DNA of 64,000 nt. Source: Dimorphilus gyrociliatus. Lineage: Eukaryota; Annelida; Polychaeta; Dinophilidae. Numbering within the stretch: position 1 is the stretch's first letter; every line of letters starts with the position of its first letter. Where the stretch lies: assembly GCA_904063045.1 (NCBI GenBank), contig CAJFCJ010000001.1, positions 1,991,501 through 2,055,500 on the forward strand. Reading direction: 5' to 3'. A program made the position numbers and the translations under genes. The notes under the pieces were generated by a model. The model saw only the letters and a list, made by a program, of their open reading frames with translations, did no database searches and was not told where the DNA came from. Below, piece after piece: positions 11,799 through 34,190 of the stretch.

Positions 11799-12139
11799 TT
11801 ATTTCAAGATAAAATGATATTATTATCCGATCGTTTTAGAAATGAAAATACGCATGCACATCTATTCCAATAGAGAAATGTGCGTTTTACGATATTAAGT
11901 TAATGATAGAGAAACGATTAATTTTGAAATCGATTTGCTATAAATTTATAAGAAAATCGAGTAAGTTTTTCAAATCGATTATTTTTCGATTCCGGAAATG
12001 ATCATTTAGCAATCGCAAGTGCTTGATAATATTTAAAAGTTATATTATAGACATTTGTTAACTAAACCCTTTATAAACTCCCCTTTTTAACAGTAAAAAA
12101 TTTTAGAACAGTCACTAGTAATGAAATATAAAAATGAAA
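11799..12139. other. Spacer upstream of DDX56
   Basis: 341 bp, AT-rich, no coding potential. It should contain the DDX56 promoter and the 3' UTR of the EGF-protein gene. Confidence 0.35.
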
Positions 12140-14572
12140 CTATTGAAAAACAAGATAATAAATAACAATTCCAGATAATTTAGAAAGGAGAAAATTAAGA
12201 AAATTGAATGGTACGCTGTTAATTCCTCCATTCCCGAAAGCGCAATCACCTGGTACGTTGAATCCCCAGAACTTTCTTAACCCACCAAGAATATTTCCCA
12301 CTGAATGAAGAAAGATAAAAGTAATTAAAATACAATTTAAAAAAAGCACTTATTTTGTTAATTTGCACATTTTGTTCTAGATTCTTGAAGTTTATTCATT
12401 CTAGCTGCTTCCATTAACCCCACTTCATCTACGACGTCACCCTCATACTTAATATCTCTAACACATATACTCTTTGTATCGTGCTCATTTTTTCTTTTAT
12501 ATCCTTTCATACACGCACAACTAAATAAGAGCAATTGCTTATGACAAATTATATTCTTTATCTTATTATTTACATATACAGACAAATAACTTCCAAGAGT
12601 ATTTACACATCTTTCAGCATTTTCCATATCGCACGAATGTAAACCTTCATAGCACTCATCAAAATCTGCATTATAGATGTATATAGTATCTAAAACAATA
12701 TTAAATTACAAGTTTAATTAAAAAAGAAACCTACCAACGCATAATTTCAATTCGGAATTAAATACGTATCCTTTGTGAAATGCTTCACAATCGCAGCTAA
12801 CATTTATTTTATTTCTAATTAAATCCTTAATAGAACAAGAAATAGAAAGCAGTTGAAGAAAAACCTTAAATGATTATTTTGTGTAGTTTGTCATATTCAC
12901 CTCAAAATTAACATTGTTGAGCATGTCTGCATGACATTTTTTATTACCGTATTCTAAACACCAGGCACTTTTATTTGTATATGGCAAATCAGTTCGTCTC
13001 TATGGAAATAGAATTAGGACAGAGAGATAGTAAATATACAGAATGTTGAGTGAATTTTCCTGTTCTATATACCCTTAAATAATATTCGCTATTCGAAGTT
13101 CGTCGAGGCGGATAAAAGCATTCGTTATCAGTAGCATCGGGCAGTTGTACAAAGGGACAGCAGGGGTCTGCAATTTTATTCGAATTTCCGATATATATAT
13201 ACATATATACATATATATGTTTTGTATATTGACCTGGACAGAAACTAAACATTGCACAAGAGAAATTCTGATCTTGATAGGTTCTTGTAGGTGAATATTT
13301 CTTCTTACCATGCAAGCCTTCAGCCTCATAAGTACAAGAGTCCCAATAGTCATTCATCAAAATATTATCCTTTCGCATGGTCCACCAACACATAAAGTAT
13401 TGCGCTGTTTGCTATACAAACTAAGAGAATTAATGCCAAAAAATATAAATGTTGTTGTAAACTATTACTCGATACATGTATAGTTCATCGTGATCGGTAA
13501 AAGGAAAGTCGTACAAGTTAGATCTTAATACATTCTGCATCATTCTATCCTGATGATGGCTGACAACTCTACGAGTATAAATATCTTTAAGAACATTGGA
13601 AATAATACTGGATGTACCCTCTGTCCACTTTTTAGCCTAAGAAAATTTATAAACAATTTTAAAACCTTAATTATAGAAAATTAGAAAATAATAAAAAAAA
13701 TAATGCACTTACATGGTAGGCCAAAGCTAGTATACACGTAAATGCACTGTGAGTGCATTGTCTAGCTAAGTAAGGATGTAAATATTTCAAGTATGGTTTC
13801 GGAAATCTTTGCATAAATGTCTTTTGTATTTTAGCATTTAATTAATCGATTTTTTACAATTTCATTAAATTATTACAAACTGTTTTAGGTTTCGGTGGAT
13901 GTTTTGATCTAACAATTTTCAATAATAATCTAATTAAACCAAAAGAATACGTTCTCTGGTCAGTTCCAAAGTATTTGTGCATCCAGATAAAATATCCAAT
14001 GTCCTATTTGAAATCTAAGGCAATGATGGAACTACTTAAAGTTAAAAATATTTTCAATTTTATACTGTTAAGACTTTTTTTATTTCTTTCTTCTTAGTAT
14101 TGGCATTATCGCTTTCCTTAGCGTACTTTAGTTTATCATAAATATCTGTGGTATATATATAAATAACTCATTAATTACTATTTTTCTATTATATACATAT
14201 ATATATATATATGGAAAATTGCTTTAACCTGGATATATCGGAGACGGAGGCGGTATACCACTCATACGTTGTAGAAGAATATCCACGAATTTAGAATAAC
14301 CTAAATCTATTCTAAAAATAATTTCAAGCCTATATTAGGTAGGAAGCAGAGAAAGATTTAATAAATCTACTAAACAAGTATTTCTCGGGATATTTTGCGG
14401 CTAATTTAGTAAGTTGAAGAAATTTTATAGCTAATACTTCTAAAAAACTTCGATCTTCCATCTTTATAGGGTTTTTAGTTGCATATAATCGATCAGTAGT
14501 TTGACTTTGTATTCTAGTAATTAAACAAACAATTAAAAATACATTAATCAGAAAAAACCACGAATAATTCAT
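12140..14572 (-). CDS. Secreted or GPI-anchored cysteine-rich protein with one EGF-like domain, family not recognised
   Basis: The start at 14572 opens a clear signal peptide (WFFLINVFLIVCLITRIQSQ). At least nine exons follow. Recognisable blocks are an amphipathic N-terminal part, IDLGYSKFVDILLQRMSG, DIGYFIWMHKYFGTDQRT, and a central region with AKKWTEGTSS, FPFTDHDELYMY and DYWDSCTYEAEG. A cysteine-rich part contains a calcium-binding EGF-like domain (DFDECYEGLHSCDM, then CVNTLGSYL, then CACMKGYKR). The last exon begins at the acceptor near 12301 and ends in a hydrophobic tail (LSKLSGIVIYYLVF), consistent with a GPI signal. The chain looks intact and spliced in frame through the parts checked. 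I do not recognise the family. A cell-surface or secreted adhesion role would be a guess. The cysteine-rich middle exon (about 13241-13393) has an AT-microsatellite intron next to it. Confidence 0.6.
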
Positions 14573-15936
14573 TTTATGGAGAAATTATAAATTTTAAATA
14601 AGAGCTTAACGTATAAACTGTAAATTTAATTTAATTCTTAGAAAAATTTATTCCCAAAAGATGGCGTTTCTGTTTAATATTTTTGCAATTACGTAACGTT
14701 TTATTAATTAAAGATAAGGAAAAAATTATCTTTTTTATTTACAGCTTTTTAAGTTATGCAATATATCTGTTTAATTAATGTTTTTATTCCACTTAGAGGT
14801 ATATTTGGGTTGTTAGGATTACGTAATATTTAATATGATTAGATAAAAGGAATTATGAATGTAATAATCTGTTTTAATGAAACTTTGATGTATTCATTCC
14901 CAGTATCAATTGTAAAGAACAAATAATTGTTCCTCTTTCTCTATGTGATCGCAATATTCAGTGATGCAATCTACTACGAACAAATGACTAGAAATTATAC
15001 TCCAAAGCTAATAATCACTTCATTTCATAAGAGCTTTCAGTTGATAATATTTTATGACTTCCTTGGTATTTTCTTGTTTCCTTTGCTTTTCTTTTCTACT
15101 AAAGTCTTTGAATTGCTGTAAAAATATTTAAATAAACGATTTTCCAGTAAATCTACGGTTTCATTATAAAATTCAGTAGAAAGTGTATCTCAAAATTTAT
15201 TTTGGCCATAGAAAGATAAGCCAAACGAAGCCGTATAACACAGGGGATCATGTCCGTAAAAAATGGCAAACTGTTTACCAAGCGACTTTAAAGCTTTCCT
15301 TGTAAATTTTCTTCTAAGGTCTAAAGTAAACCGAGAAATATTATACCTAATTAATTACGTGGTACATAATTAGTCTATTTTACAGTTTGATATTTGAATG
15401 AATGTTTAGCAAAGTCAAAACAGTATCTTTCGCAATTTTGTCTTATATACTGACCGAATTGAAATAGATGTTTGTAAATCTCTTTATATTTCATTAATAT
15501 TTGCAATATTTATCATACTTCTTATTAATGAAAAATGAGAGGTTGTTTTTTGTCCTTTGCTTTAGTAATAGACTATAATAGATGAGCCACCGCTATTAGA
15601 TAGTAAATATATAAAATATCATATCCTTCAAAGAACAAAATCTAGTTCTTTGTAAATTTGCTGTTGTAGTTTCAGTAGAAGATAATAACTTTGAGATGGT
15701 TCTTTAATTATAGAACCGTTTAATTCTGAATAAGATAACTCAGAAAAATAATGTTCATTGTGTCTATTTCCTTTTATTATTAAAATTAATTGAAATTTCA
15801 TCAGTCAAAGAATCAGAATATGATAAAGATTGCATAGAATTGGAATTTTAAGGATACTTGTTCTGAATTTAACAGTATAAGAGATAGACTTACTAAAAAA
15901 TATAATTTTTTAAAGACATGTTAGAACTCTGGTGCA
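14573..15936. other. Intergenic region between EGF-protein gene and NT5C2
   Basis: 1.36 kb of AT-rich DNA. Short open frames here have no recognisable protein and no splice context. A CCAAAAGATGGCGTT sequence at 14653-14667, about 80 bp upstream of the EGF gene start, resembles a YY1 or CTCF site. Confidence 0.4.
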
Positions 15937-18964
<3,028 letters not shown>

Positions 18965-21900
18965 TTATTTACTAAAATCTAAAAAGTAGAAAGCATATTG
19001 TAATGATCTGTAATTGAATACTACAATATATTACAGGGCATTTATCGATAAATCTACGATATTTATATGTTACACTTGTTACATCGTGTAAGGCCAATTA
19101 AAAACCTCTGGCAGTCTTTTTATTAATGCTATTTTTCATCGACAGGTAATAAATTATTTTATACTACTCTATTAATTTTCCTTTTAAAAATATCTTTTTT
19201 TTGCAATATAGGTTAAATTAGATCAAAGTCGGTGCAGATGTTAAAACTTGCGTCAATAAACCTCAAAATCAGCCAGAGCAGAGTTACGTCATATGTAATT
19301 TCAATTAAGAATTTATCAGATCTATCTTTTTTCGAAAGAATGTAATAATTAGAAATAGATAATCTTTCTGCAATACAATCGTCATAACTTGATTCAGGAA
19401 ACTATTGTTGTTAAATATCAGAATTAAGATCCTATACGAGTAATATACAATTGACAGTCTATATTCATAAATCAAAGAGATGGTAAGGGCATGAAATGTT
19501 TTTAAATGACTTCTCAGTACACAGAGAGACTAGACAAAAAAGGTTTACTTTATTTTTATACTCATCTACTCAATACTAGGAGTAGTTGCCAAAAGAAAAG
19601 TTGTATAATTGTGATATAACTTGTCTTTAATATGTCTTTTTTCCTAGAATCCTAAAAATAGTCTGTCGTCTCCTAAGAGTCAGATGCAGTGTAACCTTGA
19701 AATTTTACTAAACCTTCTTAGATAGCTCTTTAAATATCAATAAATACACAATATTTTATTAATCTATACGTATAAAATCTTGAAAGATGACCTTGCACGA
19801 ATATATAGTTAGCCTGAGAGTAACAGTGGCCTTTTTATATAAATAATCTATGAAATCAACTCAGCATACAAATTTATACCTTCCTATCTTTATTATCTGA
19901 ATAAGTTTGATATACAGTGCATACTAGTAGAAATAAATAGTACATATTATAATTATTAATTCTCTAAGTAGTACCCGTAATACCGAAAGTCCTTTATCTT
20001 GGTAACTTTATGGATTATATTATCCAAAATATGAATCTTTTATTATATAAAAACAACACTTAACATATTAGTTCAACCATCAGACTAAATTTAAAAATAT
20101 AGTAGTCAATATTTTGATTAAGAACATGTTTACGTTTAGTAATTGTTTACGAGTCGAATGTGTTTTTCTCTTATGTGATATATATCTTAACTTCAATAAC
20201 AACTATTTGCCTAAAATCGAGGAGAATATCTTCGCTCTAGATTTCTTTCAACTTTCCAAATGAAAGTATAAATATAATAACCCTTTTATTGTATAAAAGT
20301 TTACGCTTGAATCCCTAGTTTGACAAGTATTAAGAAATCAAATATTTCACATTCAAACAATAATATTATTGGGATACAAAGAAAATAAATTACGTTCTTT
20401 AATGAATGAACAAGCGTGTGAAGTGTGTTTGTATTTCTTTTTAAAATATTCTATTATTTTGTGTTTTAAAAAAAATGTTCTTTTTTTTGCTCACCTTAAA
20501 GGGAATAGAATGTTAAAAGAAAAGCCGCTGTCTTTGAAGAGTAGAAACGTTCAGTGATCTTAAAAAACTGACGTTGAATAAAACTTTGAATTCGTATTCG
20601 TATTGAAAAGTTGATTTTGAAGTGTTCATTCAAAGTTCTTTTAACTGTGACGTCACTTTTTACTTGATTTTTTTTTTTTAAAGCTTTGTATTCATACGCG
20701 CAAATGGTTCTAAGTAGGTGGCGTTTTCGCCCGCTTCGTGGAGCCATCTGTATTGGCCTATTTAATTTAATATATTAAACTATAAGGCCATTTGAATAAA
20801 ATTTCTAATATAGTACACCTCACACTATTCATATATCCACCTTGAACGTGTCCTTGTTATTTTTATCAATACACTGTAAGAAATACCATTTTTTTCTTCG
20901 TGTACTCCCTTTTTGTAATAAATACTGTCGTGCAGTAATATATTAGTTTACATTCTTAAGATTAAACCACTTTTTATTTTAAATATTATATTTTATTAAT
21001 GATAAGTCATATGAAGAAATATTCTGAACTAGCGGTACTTTATTATATGATTAGTAAATGAATTAAGTCCATCATAAAGTATTAATTATAATTTTAAATT
21101 GTTATTTTTCGTATAGAGGATAATACCCGCGTAAAATGAGATAAAAAGGCATATATGTATCTCAATTATCTCCCGCTTTTTAATCATTTTTTCAATTTTG
21201 TAAGATTTATAGGCCTTCAAAAAAAACTACAACAGCTGTTGTATATTCTTTTTAACGTTATTCCAAAAAAAAGGTAAATAATCATAATAACTGGAAGAGA
21301 GAATTTGACATCTAGCACAATTATAACTCAGCTATAATTATGATTCTTTACCTTTCACCTAGATGTTATCCATCTTTTATCATTTATTACGCCCATTCGA
21401 AAGAATAAGTGTCTGTAACAAGAATAACATTCTTAAATATTATAAAGTTGACCTTCGTAAAATTATCGTATTTCCAGAATGTTTTATTAAACAATACTTT
21501 TAAATAATAGTTTATTAAAAATATGAAAACGTTATTTTTCTTTATTCGATGAATACGGTGAAAAAGACTCTATTATTTGATATTCGGTATCGTAAATAAT
21601 ATAATTATACATATGAAAAAATTAATGCACCTTTCTAAGAGGTACTGTCGTTATATTACTTTCTATAGAAAATATGTATTTTTTATTAGTTAACTGGAAA
21701 AAGAAATATTAAAATGAAGCAATAAATCATAATGTCTAAAGTAACTAGATCATTCATATTATATGAACGGGTATTAACTACTGGTTATCAGCTGCCTGTT
21801 TGCTGAGCATAACTTGATAAAAGATTTATAATGACAGGACTGAAAAACAACAAACGAACAAACCATTAATTAAGATAAATTTAAATATTTAAAAAAATTA

Positions 21901-22206
21901 AAAATTAATTATCTCTCTAATTCATTGTTGAATGTTTTTTTTCAAGAATAAATTAAATTATCGAGATTATAAACGGCACACGAGAGTGTAGAAAAGTATT
22001 AAGTTCAACAACCGAATTTTAGTACCAGTACGTTTTTAGGTCCGTATTTTAGCCTTCCCATCTTTGAAAGTCATAAATATTCATGAGGCCGTTGGCCAAT
22101 TAGCGATCCTAAACCATTTCGATAGATATTTCATTGACCTTCACCCTAATAACTAAACAACGACGTCGAAAGTGTTTATCGACTTATTCAGAAGATTCAA
22201 ATAGTC
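18965..22206. other. 3.2-kb gene-poor region
   Basis: The longest stretch without a supported gene. It is strongly AT-rich. Two overlapping open frames around 20369-20747 on opposite strands show no family signature or splice context. No tRNA, repeat array or transposon ends were recognised. A TAGGTGGCGTTTTCGCC stretch near 20714 is a possible zinc-finger site. The right end should hold the ISCU promoter, the left end the NT5C2 promoter. Confidence 0.45.
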
Positions 22207-22922
22207 ATGTTGAGAAATGTTCAGTCCAAATTAAGACCAATTTTGGGTCCCAATAGTCCAGCTCTTTCGCAGGCTTTTTATCACAAAAAAGTAATATTTT
22301 ACGTTAAGATTGTAGTAAAATTGAAAATCATGCTTTTTCGCATTTCTCTATTATAGGTTATTGATCATTACGAGAACCCTAGAAATGTTGGGTCTCTAGA
22401 CAAGAAAAAAACTAGCGTTGGAACTGGTTTAGTAGGTGCTCCGGCTTGTGGCGATGTGATGAAATTACAAGTATATTTTATGAATAACAGTAATGTCCCA
22501 AATAATGGACTCTGTTTATAGATCGAAGTCGATGCAAATGGAAAAATCGTTGATGCCAAATTTAAAACTTTTGGATGCGGGTCAGCAATAGCTTCAAGTT
22601 CTTTAGCGACTGAATGGGTCAAAGGGAAAAATGTCAGTATATTACATATGAAAAGTATTGCGTGTAATTGACTAAAAAAAAATGATTCTTTTACGTTGCA
22701 GATTAATGAGGCAGGAGAGATTAAGAACTCTGATATTGCAAAAGAACTAAGTCTACCTCCGGTGAAACTTCACTGCTCTAGTAAGATCAACAGCATAGAG
22801 AAAGATATTTTTGATTACTATTCTAATTAATCTCTTTTATTACAGTGCTTGCTGAAGATGCTATAAAGGCAGCTTTAAAGGATTATAAGACGAAGAATGA
22901 GAAAGAAGCAGTTCGAAATTGA
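22207..22922 (+). CDS. ISCU: ISCU, mitochondrial iron-sulfur cluster scaffold
   Basis: Five exons with introns of roughly 40-60 bp encode about 160 residues, the usual length. The N-terminus (MLRNVQSKLRPILGPNS) is a basic mitochondrial presequence. Conserved parts are VIDHYENPRNVGSLD, the three cluster-ligand cysteines in APACGDVMKLQ, FGCGSAIASSS and LHCSMLAEDAI, and the LPPVK motif recognised by the HSP70/HSC20 chaperones. ISCU is the scaffold on which the NFS1-ISD11-frataxin complex builds [2Fe-2S] clusters. All key residues are present, so it should be functional. An AATAAA signal follows 54 bp after the stop. Start at 22207 is the only in-frame ATG before the conserved core and gives a sensible presequence. 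Confidence 0.97.
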
Positions 22923-23442
22923 TTGACTTTAATAACATACATTTTGTAAATATGTTTAAGTGTCATTTTACCAACAATAAAACGGAAAGATAAATTTTCA
23001 CGGAGTAAGCAATTAATGATTATTCCATTATTAACGAGAGAATCATTTAATGTTTAACTGAGGAAATTCTCTTTGTTTCCATTACAATATCGACAGGCAA
23101 TCGACTTAAGACTATAGAAAGGTGAACGGAAAAGAGCAGAAGAGTATTTTTAGGTGATAATGACGTCAATACTTTTTTAGTCGCCAATAATGCTTTGCAT
23201 AGTGTGACATTAGCATTCAGTATTTCTCACTTGTTTCCAATTTTAGACAAAAATAGATGAAACAGAAATTTCATTGGTCAACAAGCGCGTATATTCTGTA
23301 TTCAATTTTATAAACTTTCCTAAAATTTTCGTATTGATATGATATAAGAAATATAATAACACAACATTTATACATGATATATAAAAATATGTACATGATA
23401 AATATAGCCGATAAATGGCTTTGTAAAAAAGCTAGCTGTTCT
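22923..23442. other. Convergent 3' region of ISCU and SIK
   Basis: 520 bp between two stop codons facing each other. No coding signal beyond the 3' UTRs. Confidence 0.4.
22976..22981 (+). terminator. Poly(A) signal of ISCU
   Basis: AATAAA in the 3' UTR, 54 bp after the ISCU stop codon. Confidence 0.55.
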
Positions 23443-30187
<6,745 letters not shown>

Positions 30188-31289
30188 TTGTTTAGCGATT
30201 GTAGAAAATCTTGTTTTTGTTGCCTAAAGAATTGTACGAAAAAAATCAGTATCGTATTTGTCTTAAAATATCGTTCGTTTTGTTCTGATGCAATTTATAC
30301 TTATCAATATGAGAGAACATATTATCTTCCTAAAAGTTATTGATAAAAAGCTTTATGTTGGACTTTGTTTTTCACCTGGGTAAATTATATATACCCAGCG
30401 TATTAAAATTTTTGTATCTTTGTTTTTTTTTTTGGCCTAGGATTATTAAGTATAAATACTAAATTCACTTTTGCCGTTTTCTAACTTGGAGGTTCGTTTA
30501 TCAGTAAAAATTCCTCGCATAAATGAATTTGTTTAATTATTTTCTTTTGGGTCTTCATTTCCGTTTACTATTAAACTTAATAGATACCTTATAAACTCTA
30601 TATTAGGTTTGATAACTCGATATTTTACAATTCCCCTCATTTAATTAGCTATTTATAGCAATGGATATTATATGGTAGCTAGCTGTTCTTTGCACATAAA
30701 ATGCTCGCGGAAGCTCTTCAGAGTCTCTTGCCTAAAGGGATTAATATTTGATTAATTGTTACGTTATCTTAACTGAAGTGTAATAGTGGGAAGTTACGAT
30801 GTAATATGTAATTGCCACATATGTAAGTTTTCTCGCTTAATCAAAACGAAAAAAAGCCACAAACAACTTTCTGGAGACAAATATTTTCATTGTATAGAAA
30901 TAATGCGATAGGTATAAAGATTTTCATTCGGTGTTTGCTTAAGGCAAAGATTAATGAATGAGAAAGTGATTTTACTCCCTTAAAGAGATAATTTCAGACA
31001 GAAAATATATTTTTAACGTCATTTTCAAATTAACATACTAAATGTCAGCAACAAAAAATCTGATTATTTTAACATAAAAATAGCTATCAGATTCGCTATA
31101 TACAAGATTTAAGGACAGAAAGATTTTGTTTTAAAATGTACAGAAAAGTAATATTCAAAAAAATCAGTAAACAAGTATTTTGAAGCATAAAGAGATAAAA
31201 AAAACGAAGTGAGAAATTAAAAAAAGAAAGCTTTAGAAGAAATTAAAAAAAGTGTCATTTCTCTTAAATTTTCAGTTCGAAAGAAACTT
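30188..31289. other. Convergent intergenic region after NOLC1
   Basis: 1.1 kb between the NOLC1 and TAF6L stop codons. AT-rich with homopolymer runs; no supported gene or RNA. Confidence 0.4.
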
Positions 31290-33436
31290 TTAAAATACCC
31301 TTTTCCTTTTGGTGAGCTTTTTATACACATATGGGAATTTTTTTGGAGCAACCCACCCTCTCTTTTTAGCTTCCAATTTTTTTAGTTTCTTCTTTTTAAA
31401 GTCTCTTTTTTTAGCTATATCACTATCAATTTCACTATCAGATGCATTTTGGCTTTCTTCAACCTGTGGTGTTTCGTCTCTTAAAAAGGTTGATAATAGC
31501 TCTTCACCGCATTTTGTAGAAACTTCTTCACCCAACTTTTCTCTAACTTCAAATTCATTTGATTTAGATGATATGGAATTAAGTTTTAGAGCTGTTTTTA
31601 AACCGAAACGATCTCCGAAATGCGAAGTAAACAATTTATATAATTCAAAAACTGATGTAAAGGGTGAGTTTTTTGGAGCAGAATTCAAGAGTGGTGAATA
31701 TCTAGCATTCGTTAGTTTTCCATTATTCAATCTCAATACACGATTTTCGTATATTACAGTAGCCGCTTCCTGTCAGAAATGCAATTAACTAGCTAATAAA
31801 AATATTTTATTCAATAATACAAACCAATACAGCTGTATCTAGGTAAGAGAATTGTAAAATATCACTTTGGCTAATTAAACTCTCTTTAATATTCTCCATC
31901 TGAGATAAATAACGTCTAAATCGACATAATAGGAGATCTTCCATAGCCTGAGGGAGATATTTATTTATATTTTGAATATAATTTAAAAAATAGCTATACC
32001 TGTACTCCTAAAGCTATGAGCAATTTTATCGTTGAATAATGCACATATAAAGGAACGGTAAAGTCATCAAGGATATTTGTTATTCTTTCATTGACAATAA
32101 CTTTCTTCTCGGGAAAATATTCTTCACAATATCTGCAAATTAAATATGAATTTTTTACAACTATCACTTAAAGAGGAAAAAGGAAGTGTCTTACGTAATT
32201 ATTTTTGCCAGGACCAGAATAGCGAATTCCTGAGAATACTGAGTATTATTATTAATTTCTGTTCTACCAAAAACAGAATCAGCTGCGATATTAATGAAAA
32301 CTTCAGCCTAAAAACGTATAGGAAAGCGTAAGTAAAATATTTAGACATACAATATAGTTAAATATTAAATGATATATACTATTGGTTGAGGCTGAATGAA
32401 TAGAAATTTGTTGCATAGCAACGAATTTATAAGATGAAAGATTCTACTTCGAAGCAGATCATTTTCGGAATATTGAGAAATCTATAAATATTGAAAATAA
32501 AAATTAAACAGTAGTGGATATAAGAATTATGTTCAAATACCGTTTGCTTGACTAAAGTACTAAAATAAGGTATAAGTGGTGCAAGATTTCGATTCGTTTG
32601 CAGATCTTTGCAAACAGCCTTTTATATGAATAAAAATTATTATTAATAATTCATTTTGATTCACGGAACTTATTACCTCAAATAGACCTTCAGAATCAGA
32701 ATACAAAATCTGAACGATTTGTTGATAATACTGATAATAATGATTTCCCTTATTTTTAGAAGGTTTTACATCGATCTTTTGCTTTAATTCCACCCAGCGT
32801 TCTGTTAAAATATTTCTCCAATAAGTTATATCGAATTAAGATTAATTCATACACTTGGAGTTTATTCTGAGATATAGCTAGAATAAAAATAAAGATAATT
32901 GATTACCTTGCAAATTACTTGATGCTGGTTCTTCGACGGAACTAACAGATTCTATGACAGAAGTTAGGTTTACTTCAGTTTCCTTTGAGAAGAATAGATT
33001 CCCATCAAATGTTTGAGCAAATTCTAAATCATCATGAGGTTCATGTCCTAGAATGGGCTGAAGGAAGAATAAATCTTTTTATATTTCTGATGTTTATATC
33101 AATAGTTTGCTTACTTCAATGTTCATAACTTTTAAGGCTTTGTTGAAATGTTCGCCAGTTAGCTTGCCAGAACGTTCGTGTCTCATATATTGAGCAGCCG
33201 TCTATAAACATTAAAATATATCATAGTCGATTAATTTGCTTTAAGATGTTTAAATTATAATTTTCTACTTTTAAAACTTCTTGTAATCTGTAGGTAACAT
33301 CTATGGCTAAACTTGATAATAAATCTTTTGATAATGTGTCGAAACCAGACGACTCCGCAAACAATCGTACAGTTCTTCTAGGAATTATTGCATATCTTTG
33401 TTCACTTTCATCGCCTTTGTCAGAGCGCTCATCCAT
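31290..33436 (-). CDS. TAF6L: TAF6L, SAGA-complex TAF6-like subunit
   Basis: The start at 33436 is followed by a TAF6-type histone fold: AIIPRRTVRLFAESSG, LAIDVTYRLQEV, then AAQYMRHERSGKLTGEHF and a KVMNIEPILGHEP end. Middle exons form a helical HEAT-like domain (VCKDLQTNRNLAPLIPYF, FSYLDTAVLV, CEEYFPEKKV). The region FTSVFELYKLFTSHFGDRFG matches the TAF6L block about DIYRELYAFFGDSLATRFG better than TAF6. The tail is basic (PYVYKKLTKRKRVF). TAF6L pairs with TAF9 inside the SAGA coactivator, alongside the acetyltransferase GCN5. Introns are 45-110 bp. TAF6 itself remains the alternative, but the divergent histone fold and the spacing favour TAF6L. Confidence 0.8.
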
Positions 33437-34190
33437 AATGATTATTTTTTAAAAGAATTGAAATTAAGCCTTAGTATCCACCTAAAGAGAAAATTCGCCG
33501 ATTGTATTTTTCCTATATTATCGTTCAGTTTATGAAAATTATTTTCGTACTTTCTGTTAATATATATTTCATGGAGAAAAAAATAAAATTGTTACTTTTA
33601 ATATTATTTAAACAGATTGATACGAAAAAATTAAATTAGATTAGCTTTCAAAAATTTTAAAACAAGGAAGAGTAACGAACCTTTAATGAAAGTTTTACTC
33701 TTACTTCCATCCTCATCGACATCTTAAAGTTATTTTATTTTTCTTCCGTTTCAAGTATTTGCACTTGCGCAGTTCAGTAAAAAGTTTACACAAATGACTT
33801 CTAGATACTTATCTATGGTAATGGTTTCTTTTAATTTATAATTTATAAGCTAAAGATATTAAATATCCTTGAAATAGTAACTTGGTATAAGAGAAAAAAA
33901 TTAGCTAAATTAAATGGTAAAACGAACTATAAGCTTTTAAAAATCTTAACAAAAGGTTAACAAAACTGCAACAGCTATTCACAAGAACTGTTCATTATTG
34001 CTATAAATCTTATTTTCTATTAAATGTAACATTTTTGTTGCTATTTCATTAAATTGATGGTATTATGCAATAACTTTGGGTCGGCAGTTCAAAACCGCTA
34101 TAAAATGCAATATTACCAGTTTTTACGAATATTCTCTGTACATTTTGCGACAAACTCCACTTTTTTGCGCTTATTAAAATTAGCTTGACA
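33437..34190. promoter_or_regulatory. Divergent intergenic region, TAF6L / CARNMT1-like
   Basis: 754 bp between two outward-facing start codons. AT-rich, no coding signal; both promoters should lie here. Confidence 0.4.

Noticed and set aside
14927-15121. Hydrophobic 64-residue open frame
   Set aside because: Phenylalanine-rich reading of AT-rich DNA with no upstream exon or conserved feature.
20369-20747. Two overlapping open frames on opposite strands in the gene-poor region
   Set aside because: Low-complexity composition, no splice context, no recognisable motif; expected by chance in 3 kb.
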